Positions 1 through 5,557 of a stretch of DNA of 27,597 nt are shown here, piece after piece. The stretch lies in assembly GCA_964367145.1 (NCBI GenBank), contig CAYIWJ010000010.1:1-27597 (forward strand), read 5' to 3'. The position numbers and the translations under genes were made by a program. The notes beneath the pieces were generated by a model, which saw nothing but the letters and a program-made list of their open reading frames with translations, did not search any database and was not told the origin of the DNA. This DNA is from JAHFLD01 sp964367145 (GTDB taxonomy: Bacteria > Patescibacteriota > Minisyncoccia > UBA6257 > 1-14-0-10-40-38). Each line of letters opens with the position of its first letter. Position 1 is the stretch's first letter.

Positions 1-131
1 TGCCCGAGAGTCCCTATCGACGGCAACGCTCGGCACCTCGATGTCGGCTCACCCTAGCGCGGGGCTGGAGAAGGTCCCAAGCGTGTGGCTGTTCGCCACT
101 TAAAAGGGCACGTGAGCTGGGTTCAAACCGT
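1..131 (+). rRNA. 23S rRNA, exon 1 (partial, 5' end outside window)
   Basis: The sequence aligns by eye with E. coli 23S rRNA from about position 2463 to U2593. It covers the peptidyl-transferase side of domain V, including the stretch cctcgatgtcggctc and the segment gagctgggttcaaaccgt. The length from 2463 to 2593 is 131 nt, which matches this exon exactly. The last eight exon bases (124-131) pair with an internal guide sequence in the following intron, which fixes the exon end. The rest of the 23S gene and any 16S gene would lie upstream of the window. Confidence 0.95.
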
Positions 132-504
132 TGATGTGCTAATTATGCGCCATAGAAGCGTGAATTTATTGGCACATGAGCGGTTTGAGTCCAGGTTCAA
201 GCATCGATTATTGTTTTAGTCTTTTCGTTTCTGAAAAAGTATAGAAATCAATCAAATCACGGCGGTCTTAAGAAGTAATTTTTAAGAACCTAGTTAACTT
301 ATTTCGGTGAAACCCGTTAGGGGCAATACCGAGGGAATTCTTTGTGTGAAGTATGACAAAGATGCCCGTAGAGACTACACGTTAACCTCCTTATGAAAAA
401 AGGCTAAATCAATTGCTACACAATTGATCGCCCGAGATTTTGCGGTGCAAAATCTTTAGGGATGAAGATATAGTCCGATGCACGCAGTAATGCGTGGAAA
501 CATG
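132..504 (+). ncRNA. group I self-splicing intron without ORF, at 23S position 2593
   Basis: This 373-nt insert interrupts 23S rRNA between U2593 and C2594 (E. coli numbering). Exon bases 124-131 (caaaccgt) pair with the intron guide 180-187 (gcggtttg), giving P1 with the diagnostic U-G wobble at the splice site. The P1 loop holds a hairpin (134-139 with 172-177). Core signals are present: ggggcaataccgaggg near 324-338, the R element gtagagactacacg near 368-381, and the S element gaagatatagtcc near 464-476. gacta and tagtc can form P7. The last intron base is G, as required for omega-G. I see no endonuclease ORF. Position 2593 is the site of the Chlamydomonas chloroplast intron that encodes I-CreI. 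Confidence 0.9.
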
Positions 505-567
505 CGTGAGACAGGTTGGTCTCTATCTGTTGTAGGCGTTAAACACTTGAAGGGAGTCGACCCTAGT
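505..567 (+). rRNA. 23S rRNA, exon 2
   Basis: This 63-nt exon matches E. coli 2594-2656, which is also 63 nt. It begins cgtgagacagg, the stretch around A2602, and ends ccctagt, the 5' strand of the sarcin-ricin loop. It is bounded on both sides by group I introns. Confidence 0.93.
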
Positions 568-1364
568 AAATATTTGCTACTTTCCGAAGTAATTCGGAAT
601 GAAAATTTGGCTAATAACGGTGGAATCTTGTTTGTTTTGCATCCGTTGATAACTTTGCGTGCTTTAGTCCCGCGCGCATGGTACAATTAAACTTGAGGAC
701 CAGAATAAAGCAAGACAATACCGTGGGAAGTCGACTTAATATTGAGCAAGCATATATTGCGGGATTTCTAGATGGCGATGGAAGTCTGATGCTTCAGATT
801 AAGAAGCGTGCAGATGGGAGGTTAAAATACCGCTTTATGGGCACTATCTGCTTTTATCAAGATAGCCGCCATGAAGCTCCGCTGTCCTGGATTAGAAATA
901 TTCTTGGTATTGGTTATCTTACCAAGCGCAATGATGGTATGAGTGAGTTGCGGATTAATGGTTTCAAGCAAGTGCGAGATATTCTTGCAATGCTTTTGCC
1001 TTTTATCCGTTTCAAAAAAGATCAGGCACTTGCCTTGCATAAGGCAACCGGACTTTTAACTCGTAAACCACATAAACTTCTTTCGCAGAGGGATCTGCGA
1101 TTATTGGTGGATCATATTTGCGTCATACAAAATGCAAATTATGCATCTCGCCGGAAGAAGACAAAGAAGGAATTGCTTGAAATGTTAGGTTTGACCCCGT
1201 AACGACTTGTTCCACTATGTTAGTGGACGGACTTAGAAAGTACTGGAAAGTCTGGTTTTTGCCAGACAGGGCTTTTTGGGTAATACGCCAACTCCGTACT
1301 CTTTTGTAATCGTGAAGGAGCGGAGAAGATATAGTCTACACTCCTAGTGATAGGGGAATATGTG
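568..1364 (+). mobile_element. group I intron with homing endonuclease, inside the sarcin-ricin loop
   Basis: This 797-nt insert splits the sarcin-ricin loop between U2656 and A2657: ccctagt lies before it and acgagaggacc after it. The final intron base is G. Exon bases tagt (564-567) can pair with gcta (576-579) to give a short P1 with a U-G wobble at the splice site. A P3/P4-like element gacaataccgtggg lies near 714-727, and an S-type core element agaagatatagtct near 1324-1337. ggact near 1229-1233 can pair with agtct in S to form P7. The intron carries a LAGLIDADG ORF (678-1202) that appears to sit within a peripheral core loop. Subgroup assignment would need folding. Confidence 0.88.
678..1202 (+). 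CDS. I-CreI-like LAGLIDADG homing endonuclease
   Basis: The 174-residue protein has one LAGLIDADG motif, IAGFLDGDG at residues 27-35, so it should act as a homodimer. Its catalytic acid is probably Asp34, the counterpart of I-CreI Asp20. Further similarity to I-CreI (163 aa) includes GIGYLTKRN in the middle and LLPFIRFKKDQA with its basic residues. Such enzymes cut intronless rDNA and copy the intron by repair. ATG 678 is used here, but GTG 723 would give an N-terminus closer in length to I-CreI. The first 45 or so bases overlap intron core sequence. No Shine-Dalgarno site is visible. A role as splicing maturase cannot be excluded. Confidence 0.9.
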   Translation: MVQLNLRTRIKQDNTVGSRLNIEQAYIAGFLDGDGSLMLQIKKRADGRLKYRFMGTICFYQDSRHEAPLSWIRNILGIGYLTKRNDGMSELRINGFKQVRDILAMLLPFIRFKKDQALALHKATGLLTRKPHKLLSQRDLRLLVDHICVIQNANYASRRKKTKKELLEMLGLTP

Positions 1365-1612
<248 letters not shown>

Positions 1613-1969
1613 CCCAAATTGATCATCCAGATGCTGGCTTATTGGGCCGGCAAACCACAGTTATTTCTAAAAAAACAAAAGACAAACCGAAATCCGGAGA
1701 AGGGCCTAGTGCGCAATTGCTCTTGTCGGGATAGATAATCCGACATCAGTCATCACTGTGCCGACTGGCTTCGTCTGTCTAGCGAAGTCTGGTTTTGGCG
1801 GTGGCGTTCGGTGTCGGCTCCGGCGTGGTATTGTTAATATCATTGCTGTCTGACCAGAATGTAGCTAAGCGTTGAGCACGGTTTTCCTTCTGCGGAGCGC
1901 GGTGGGTGCCATCAAACCCCCGCGCGCCGCCCGTTCTGCGGGTTTGGGGTTTGTGGGATTTTTTTTTTC

Positions 1970-1979
1970 NNNNNNNNNN
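1970..1979. other. assembly gap (10 N)
   Basis: Ten N bases follow a run of T and precede a GC-rich inverted repeat. The true length is unknown, so the spacing between 23S and 5S here is uncertain. Confidence 0.99.
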
Positions 1980-2039
1980 TTAAAACATTTTGCGGCCCCC
2001 ACTTATTGCAGTTCGGGTTGCCCCCGGTTTTCCGTTCGG

Positions 2040-2072
2040 GGGCGGGGGGGGTCCCCAAACACCCCCCCGCCC
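2040..2072. repeat. perfect 11-bp GC inverted repeat
   Basis: gggcggggggg (2040-2050) is the exact reverse complement of cccccccgccc (2062-2072), with an 11-nt loop. It lies just after the gap. Such long G and C runs are also prone to sequencing error. Confidence 0.75.
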
Positions 2073-2159
2073 TCCGCCCTTTCTCCGGGTTTCGGTATTG
2101 TGGAATTTTTTAGTACGGAAATTTTTCTTTGCCAGTGTTTTATTTAGGCGTGGCCTACC

Positions 2160-2179
2160 CCTGCCTGCCGGCAGGCAGG
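2160..2179. repeat. 20-bp perfect palindrome
   Basis: cctgcctgccggcaggcagg reads the same on both strands. From memory, palindromes of this kind recur in intergenic DNA of Parcubacteria genomes, where they resemble REP elements. Only one copy is seen in this window. Confidence 0.8.
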
Positions 2180-2223
2180 TCTTCCCATTTCCGCACCGTC
2201 TAAAACAAAATTTTCTTCAGCGA

Positions 2224-2344
2224 TTTCCTGGTGACTTAGTGAAATGTGACCCACCTCTTCCCATTCCGAATAGAGAAGTGAAAGCGTTTTACTCCGATGA
2301 TACTTGGCCTCTCGGGGCTCGGGAAAGTAGGATTTGCCAGGAAT
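2224..2344 (+). rRNA. rrf: 5S rRNA
   Basis: The terminal helix is ttcctgg (2225-2231) with ccaggaa (2337-2343). Inside, ttcccattccgaatagagaagtg matches the universal 5S loop B/C region, and ccgatgat followed by gggaaagtagg matches the loop E arm. Length is about 120 nt, as expected. It lies on the same strand as 23S and closes the rRNA operon. The ends are taken from the helix and could differ by one or two bases. Confidence 0.9.
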
Positions 2345-2426
2345 TCATTGCAGAAAATTTTGTTTGGGGCGCGGTAGAGAAGTTTTCGCCGGTGATCGAT
2401 CCTTCTTTGGAGGAAAAGCGCCTAAA

Positions 2427-2483
2427 TCCGATGATACTTGGCCTCTCGGGGCTCGGGAAAGCCCGCCGGAGGCGGGTAAATAG
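2427..2483 (+). pseudogene. truncated 5S rRNA copy interrupted by a small palindrome
   Basis: Bases 2427-2461 are identical over 35 nt to 2293-2327 of the 5S gene (tccgatgatacttggcctct and onward to gggaaag). After that, a 15-nt palindrome-like insert cccgccggaggcggg (2462-2476) interrupts the copy, and taaataggat resembles the taggat of the intact gene. Upstream, gaaaagcg resembles gaaagcg of 5S, but the 5' half and a closing helix are not recognisable. It is therefore a partial copy, or an assembly artefact near the gap. Confidence 0.7.
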
Positions 2484-2522
2484 GATATGCTGGCATAGAA
2501 AAATTTCGGTACACCTCTTCAT

Positions 2523-2600
2523 CCCGCTTCGCCCTACAAAGGCGGGCAAAAAAGCTTTTTATATAAAAAGCCCACCTTGGATGGCGGGTGGGGTTGTTGA
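2523..2600. repeat. cluster of short inverted repeats
   Basis: Three imperfect or perfect hairpins are packed between the 5S copy and the next gene: cccgcttcgccc...ggcggg (2523-2545), gcttttt/aaaaagc (2554-2571), and cccacc...ggcgggtggg (2571-2594). The sequences resemble REP-like elements. They may also act as terminators for the rRNA operon or for the minus-strand gene that ends at 2604. Confidence 0.6.
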
Positions 2601-2603
2601 TGA

Positions 2604-3011
2604 TTAGATCTTTTTTGCGAAAGGCTTATATCTAGCGATTCGAATTTGGTATTCCAGAAAATCGAAGCTTCTTGAGCCAGTGAAGCGAGCAGAAAGATTT
2701 TTTCCTCGTGGAAAAAGCTGGGCCATCAAGACGGCTGCTTCGTTGGTTTCTTCCACTGTTGGTTTGCAGAATGCCTTACCCCCAACGCTGTCTATGCCAA
2801 CTATCGGACGCTTGGGGAATTTTGCGGGATTAATTCCAAAGCTTATACAGATGTGATCGTCGCAACTGATGCGCTCAACATGAGCAAGCCACTTAGGGTT
2901 TTTTTCTAAGAAGTTTTCGATTTTTGCCTTAGCTTCCGTAGCTGATTTTTCCAAAAAGGCATATACATCTGACCAGGAGACGGCTGATCTGGGTATTTTT
3001 GTTTGCTTCAC
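2604..3011 (-). CDS. hypothetical protein, paralog of the 3632-4075 product
   Basis: This 135-residue soluble protein is of no family I recognise. It shares a layout with the product of 3632-4075: an N-terminal helix with WSDVYAFLEK, then a segment ENFLEKNPKWLAHV matching EEFQRNHPEWTAQI, a beta-like stretch, a P-T/A-P-E-like motif (KPTVEETNEAAVLMAQL against ATPEEIAPVAQFMGTL), and a basic tail ending near Y-K-P-F. There is no signal peptide or membrane segment. The start is GTG, chosen because AAGGGAG lies about 10 nt upstream on the minus strand. It has a consensus-like promoter and is divergent from the 3189 gene. Confidence 0.75.
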   Translation of the reverse strand: MKQTKIPRSAVSWSDVYAFLEKSATEAKAKIENFLEKNPKWLAHVERISCDDHICISFGINPAKFPKRPIVGIDSVGGKAFCKPTVEETNEAAVLMAQLFPRGKNLSARFTGSRSFDFLEYQIRIARYKPFAKKI

Positions 3012-3050
3012 AAGTGGACTCCCTTGTAGAAGATGTAAAGGTACTTTTAT

Positions 3051-3079
3051 AGTGTATTTCTAATCTTGATAAATGTCAA
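3051..3079 (-). promoter_or_regulatory. sigma-70 promoter for the 2604-3011 gene
   Basis: Read on the minus strand, TTGACA (3079-3074) is followed after 17 bp by TACACT (3056-3051). It lies about 40 bp upstream of the GTG start and back to back with the promoter of the next plus-strand gene. Confidence 0.75.
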
Positions 3080-3111
3080 CTTTCTCTTTTCGTGGTTAAG
3101 GCTCGGGGGAA

Positions 3112-3158
3112 TTGACTTCTAGGAAATATCTTTGTAATATTATGCTGGTTCTTTGAAT
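3112..3158 (+). promoter_or_regulatory. sigma-70 promoter plus boxA-like leader for the 3189 gene
   Basis: TTGACT (3112-3117), a 17-bp spacer and TAATAT (3135-3140) form a near-consensus promoter. Six bases after the -10, ggttctttgaat (3147-3158) closely resembles the boxA antitermination element of Gram-positive rRNA leaders (core GTTCTTTGAAA). The RNA would begin at or just before this motif. Confidence 0.75.
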
Positions 3159-3188
3159 ATTTTTCATTTTTCACGTAAAGGAGTCACC

Positions 3189-3521
3189 GTGGGTCGAAAG
3201 CTTGGTCTCGATCAGGGTGTTTTAGTTTTTTTCTCTCTCAACAAGAAGTCGAAGGCGGTCAAAACGGTACGGATATCCGAAGCGACGCATGATCGCTGTT
3301 TGCGTCCGATTGCTGTGGGATGCCCCATCACGTCGCCTATGTTTCTGATCAAAGAAGCCTACCACAAGCTATCAGCGAAGAGGCGACGTTCTTTTTGCGA
3401 GGCGGACATCGTGGCTCATCTAGACTCTTTGCCTGAAGAACGTGAGACGAAAGTCAAAACCGTTGCTTTGTTGCGGGTGGATCGTCTGAAAATTACAAAA
3501 AAAGGTTTGACCGCTGGTTGA
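3189..3521 (+). CDS. small basic hypothetical protein
   Basis: The likely product has 110 residues from GTG 3189, which has AAAGGAG at 3177-3183 as a well-placed ribosome binding site. An upstream ATG at 3153 in the same frame lies within the boxA-like leader and has no such site. The protein is rich in Lys and Arg, has no membrane segment or signal peptide, and shows a helical middle (KEAYHKLSAKRRRSFCEADI). No family is recognised. It stands between two divergent promoters with related signals and ends at a strong terminator, so it forms its own unit. Confidence 0.7.
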   Translation: MGRKLGLDQGVLVFFSLNKKSKAVKTVRISEATHDRCLRPIAVGCPITSPMFLIKEAYHKLSAKRRRSFCEADIVAHLDSLPEERETKVKTVALLRVDRLKITKKGLTAG

Positions 3522-3538
3522 GCGACGAGTCAATCAAG

Positions 3539-3562
3539 CCCGGCATTTTTGCCGGGTTTTTT
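3539..3562 (+). terminator. Rho-independent terminator after the 3189 gene
   Basis: cccggc (3539-3544) pairs with gccggg (3551-3556) around attttt and is followed by six T. Confidence 0.88.
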
Positions 3563-3590
3563 ATTTTGACCGCATCTGATTGGTGGTTAG

Positions 3591-3619
3591 AAAAAACACC
3601 CGTGAGGAGACGGGTGTTT
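3591..3619 (-). terminator. Rho-independent terminator for the minus-strand 3632-4075 gene
   Basis: cacccgt (3597-3603) pairs with acgggtg (3610-3616). On the minus strand the hairpin is followed by six T (complement of 3591-3596). It lies just downstream of the stop codon of the minus-strand gene. Confidence 0.8.
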
Positions 3620-3631
3620 GTGTTTACTATT

Positions 3632-4075
3632 TCAGGCGTCGGAGTTTGACGGCGGTTTCTTGTAGAAATGTTCGTACTTGATTGGTTTGATTCTGTACCA
3701 GAGTATTGCGCTTTCCCTGGACCTTTCCCAATCGAACACCACTTTAAGATTTTCTTCCGCGGAGACCAGGGTTCCCATGAATTGCGCCACTGGAGCTATT
3801 TCTTCCGGTGTGGCGAGGCATATGCCTTCCTTCAAGATTGGAAATCCGTCAAGTAATCTTCTTTGGGGTCTTACTTCCGAGCGAAGGCCGCAGACAATTT
3901 GAATGTTGGTTGTGGAGCCTGCGTTATAAATCTGAGCGGTCCATTCGGGATGATTCCGTTGGAATTCTTCTATGGCGACCTCAATGCGCGGCAACTTGCT
4001 TTCTAAGAAGTCGCTTAACATTTTCCAGTCAACTCTTTCATAGTCAAAGCCATAACGATATTTGACGCGTCGCAC
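3632..4075 (-). CDS. hypothetical protein, paralog of the 2604-3011 product
   Basis: This 147-residue soluble protein is of no recognised family. It aligns by eye along its length with the 135-residue product of 2604-3011: VDWKMLSDFLESK with SWSDVYAFLEKS, FQRNHPEWTAQI with FLEKNPKWLAHV, and the C-terminal IKPIKYEHFYKK with IARYKPFAKK. The start is GTG, with AAAGGAG about 6 nt upstream on the minus strand. It has its own promoter, a boxA-like leader and a terminator. It is divergent from the first membrane-protein gene at 4251, which has matching signals, suggesting joint expression. Confidence 0.77.
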   Translation of the reverse strand: MRRVKYRYGFDYERVDWKMLSDFLESKLPRIEVAIEEFQRNHPEWTAQIYNAGSTTNIQIVCGLRSEVRPQRRLLDGFPILKEGICLATPEEIAPVAQFMGTLVSAEENLKVVFDWERSRESAILWYRIKPIKYEHFYKKPPSNSDA

Positions 4076-4090
4076 ACGGACTCCTTTCAG

Positions 4091-4150
4091 TTTTCAACGA
4101 ACCTTTTGAGCCGACGCTTTATCATATGATTCTTTTGGCGGATTTGTCAA
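4091..4150 (-). promoter_or_regulatory. sigma-70 promoter and boxA-like leader for the 3632-4075 gene
   Basis: On the minus strand, TTGACA (4150-4145), an 18-bp spacer and TATGAT (4126-4121) form a promoter. Downstream, ggttcgttgaaaactgaa (4103-4086) matches the Gram-positive rRNA boxA pattern (GTTCTTTGAAAACT) with one mismatch and runs directly into the AAAGGAG ribosome binding site. Confidence 0.75.
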
Positions 4151-4169
4151 GACTTTGCAACCTTTTTAT

Positions 4170-4217
4170 TTGACCGCATGGTAATTGTGTATTATATATA
4201 TTATGGTTCTTTGAAAT
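4170..4217 (+). promoter_or_regulatory. sigma-70 promoter and boxA-like leader for the 4251 gene
   Basis: TTGACC (4170-4175), 17 bp and TATATA (4193-4198) form the promoter. ggttctttgaaat (4205-4217) begins six bases after the -10, the same spacing as at 3147 and 5517. Confidence 0.75.
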
Positions 4218-4250
4218 CGCTTTTCATTCTCATATAGGGAGAGAAAATAT

Positions 4251-4859
4251 ATGGAATGGCTAATGGCGGGATTTTTTTTCCTGGATGACAAGGTGTTTTT
4301 GTTTTGTAGAAAGCTGGCTCACTGGTTTCAGAGAATGACTGGGGTTACGAGCTATCTTCTGGCAAAGAATTGCGTGATTCTGGTTTTGTTTGTGTGGGTG
4401 CTTAACGCGATCAACTTTTTTTGGCCGTTTTTGTTTGTCCCAACAGACCTGATGAATATGCTAGCCATCAGTTTGGTGGTGTGGCTTCATTTTGGTAATT
4501 TTGTTCAAACTATCAGGTCGTTGAGTAATCTTCACGACTTGCTCTACACAGCCGGCGAAAGTTTTTTTGTTTCCAGATTTCGTAAAATTAATGCTTCAGA
4601 TGAAAGTCCAGACGTTGCCTCGATCCTAAGAATTTCCCTTCTCTCAATGCAGGTCGCCACTTATTTTGGTTTTTTTATTTCGTCCAAGAAATCAACTTTT
4701 CTTTTTTTTGACTTAATTGAAAGATCTTTGCTTCTTTGGCTGGTCGCTTTTTGGTATTTTGTGTCCATTAGCCCATTGCCGCCGGGAACGACCAAGGTTG
4801 GCGAGTGGATCAAGGGGTTTAGGTTGGGAGGTCGGAAGTTGGCGAGTCAAAAGGGTTGA
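4251..4859 (+). CDS. multi-pass membrane protein, paralog of the 5558-6148 product
   Basis: The 202-residue protein has about four hydrophobic segments, near residues 42-62, 68-88, 125-145 and 152-175, and no signal peptide. No known family is recognised. The start has GGGAGAG just upstream. It matches the 5558 product throughout: RLAHSLQRMAGITSYLL against KLAHWFQRMTGVTSYLL near the N-terminus, PTDL in the second segment, and an almost invariant C-terminal tail of about 28 residues, PLPPGTTKVGEWIKGFRLGG and onward. The tail is short, basic and probably cytoplasmic. Synonymous differences in the tail point to selection on the protein sequence. Confidence 0.8.
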   Translation: MEWLMAGFFFLDDKVFLFCRKLAHWFQRMTGVTSYLLAKNCVILVLFVWVLNAINFFWPFLFVPTDLMNMLAISLVVWLHFGNFVQTIRSLSNLHDLLYTAGESFFVSRFRKINASDESPDVASILRISLLSMQVATYFGFFISSKKSTFLFFDLIERSLLLWLVAFWYFVSISPLPPGTTKVGEWIKGFRLGGRKLASQKG

Positions 4860-4879
4860 GCATCTTGTTTTGCCATTAG

Positions 4880-4906
4880 GCGGGGTTTTGGGCCCCGCTT
4901 TTTTTT
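4880..4906 (+). terminator. Rho-independent terminator after the 4251 gene
   Basis: gcgggg (4880-4885) pairs with ccccgc (4893-4898), followed by eight T. The same hairpin and flanks recur after the paralogous gene at 6169-6195. Confidence 0.9.
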
Positions 4907-4934
4907 GCCCGGTTTTTTTATAGAGCTGTCGTGG

Positions 4935-4940
4935 TAGAAT
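4935..4940 (+). promoter_or_regulatory. -10 element for a leaderless transcript
   Basis: TAGAAT ends 7 nt before ATG 4948, so transcription should start at or next to the start codon. The -35 region is a weak T-rich stretch. Confidence 0.5.
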
Positions 4941-4947
4941 GTGTCTT

Positions 4948-5271
4948 ATGGAAAAATTTTTAGGTGAAAGTAGTGAGAATAATAAACTGCTGGAGACGGA
5001 AACCTTTAGTCGTATTTGCCGGGTTCTTGTTTCCGAATTGCATACCTTGTATGCCGATATGGCTTTTGGTGCGACTGATGTTGAGGTGCGCTCAGTCTTT
5101 AAATTTAAAGACGGAGAAAAATTGCCGGCGAGCCGAATTGTTTTGGATAAGATTGCCAGAATTGCGCGCGAGCAGACTATTCCTTATACCGTTAAGGATT
5201 TGCGAGAGCTTTATGATGAGCTGACGGTGGGTTGGGAGAAGTTTGTGGCACCGCTTGAGGATGGAGAATAA
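4948..5271 (+). CDS. small acidic hypothetical protein
   Basis: From ATG 4948 the product has 107 residues. An ATG three codons upstream (4939) overlaps the -10 hexamer and is unlikely. The protein is soluble, mostly helical and rich in Glu, Asp and Lys, with no membrane segment. No family is recognised. It lies between the two membrane-protein paralogs and directly before the candidate structured RNA, whose -35 starts 8 nt after its stop codon. Unlike most genes in this island it has no Shine-Dalgarno site or boxA-like leader. Confidence 0.7.
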   Translation: MEKFLGESSENNKLLETETFSRICRVLVSELHTLYADMAFGATDVEVRSVFKFKDGEKLPASRIVLDKIARIAREQTIPYTVKDLRELYDELTVGWEKFVAPLEDGE

Positions 5272-5278
5272 CAGGAGC

Positions 5279-5306
5279 TTGACATTTAGACCTTTCTCTG
5301 TATGAT
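5279..5306 (+). promoter_or_regulatory. strong sigma-70 promoter for the candidate RNA
   Basis: TTGACA (5279-5284), a 16-bp spacer and TATGAT (5301-5306) form one of the best promoters in the window. No protein gene of note follows before a terminator at 5431-5463. Confidence 0.78.
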
Positions 5307-5312
5307 TCCATA

Positions 5313-5463
5313 TAGCTCCTTTGATTGAATGGTGTGGTGGGAAGGGCGGCAAGTACTTGTGACGGTCCTTTAATCGGGGAAACCCGACAGCTTCCCATAT
5401 CAATCAACTTCTTTTGATTTTTTTCAAAAGAGGCCGACTTATTTTTAAGTCGGTCTTTTTTTT
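5313..5463 (+). ncRNA. candidate structured non-coding RNA (unknown class)
   Basis: Between a strong promoter and a strong terminator lies about 150 nt without a credible ORF but with clear paired segments. gattga (5323-5328) pairs with tcaatc (5400-5405); tgggaag (5338-5344) pairs with cttccca (5391-5397); tcggg-gaaa-cccga (5374-5387) is a GNRA tetraloop hairpin; and gcaa-gtac-ttgt (5349-5360) is a weak hairpin. cttttga/tcaaaag (5411-5430) follows, and then the terminator. I do not recognise SRP RNA, tmRNA, RNase P RNA or a known riboswitch in it. A 6S-like RNA is possible but not shown. It could instead be a leader for the gene at 5558, but the terminator and a separate promoter at 5482 argue against that. 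Confidence 0.6.
5431..5463 (+). terminator. Rho-independent terminator of the candidate RNA
   Basis: An 11-bp stem of 5431-5441 (aggccgactta) with 5446-5456 around a TTTT loop is followed by a run of T to 5463. Confidence 0.9.
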
Positions 5464-5481
5464 GCTCGGTTTTATGGCTAG

Positions 5482-5529
5482 TTGACTTTAGTGATTTATT
5501 GGTTTAGATTTGTGTCGGATCTTTGAAAT
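5482..5529 (+). promoter_or_regulatory. sigma-70 promoter and boxA-like leader for the 5558 gene
   Basis: TTGACT (5482-5487), 17 bp and TAGATT (5505-5510) form the promoter. ggatctttgaaat (5517-5529) begins six bases after the -10, as in the leaders at 3147 and 4205. Confidence 0.75.
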
Positions 5530-5557
5530 TGGAAAAACTTTTCTTTGGAGGAAACTG

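Larger units (their letters stand above)
1613..2223 (+). other. long 23S-5S spacer with hairpins and an assembly gap
   Basis: About 610 bp separate 23S from 5S. I see no tRNA and no credible protein gene here. There are several hairpins: gtcgg/ccgac around 1723-1742, and caaacccc (1913-1920) with ggggtttg (1946-1953) followed by a T run, which could act as a terminator. A run of 10 N follows. GC-rich repeats listed separately fill much of the remainder. The open frames that cross this segment are low-complexity or run through 5S rRNA and are not real genes. Confidence 0.7.

Noticed and set aside
456..690. Short open frames on both strands around 456-690
   Set aside because: They overlap intron 1, 23S exon 2 and the start of intron 2, and have no protein-like features.
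1613..2223. A tRNA gene in the 23S-5S spacer
   Set aside because: No T-loop motif (GTTCRANYC) with matching acceptor and anticodon arms could be found.
1990..2607. 205-residue plus-strand open frame across the 5S region
   Set aside because: It runs through the 5S rRNA gene, its partial copy and palindromes. Its composition is low-complexity and no start signal is seen.
5313..5463. Assignment of the candidate RNA as SRP RNA, tmRNA, RNase P RNA or a fluoride or c-di-GMP riboswitch
   Set aside because: The signature sequences of these classes (for example the SRP GGAAG-AGCAG region, the tmRNA T-loop, or the RNase P gaggaaagtc) are not found.
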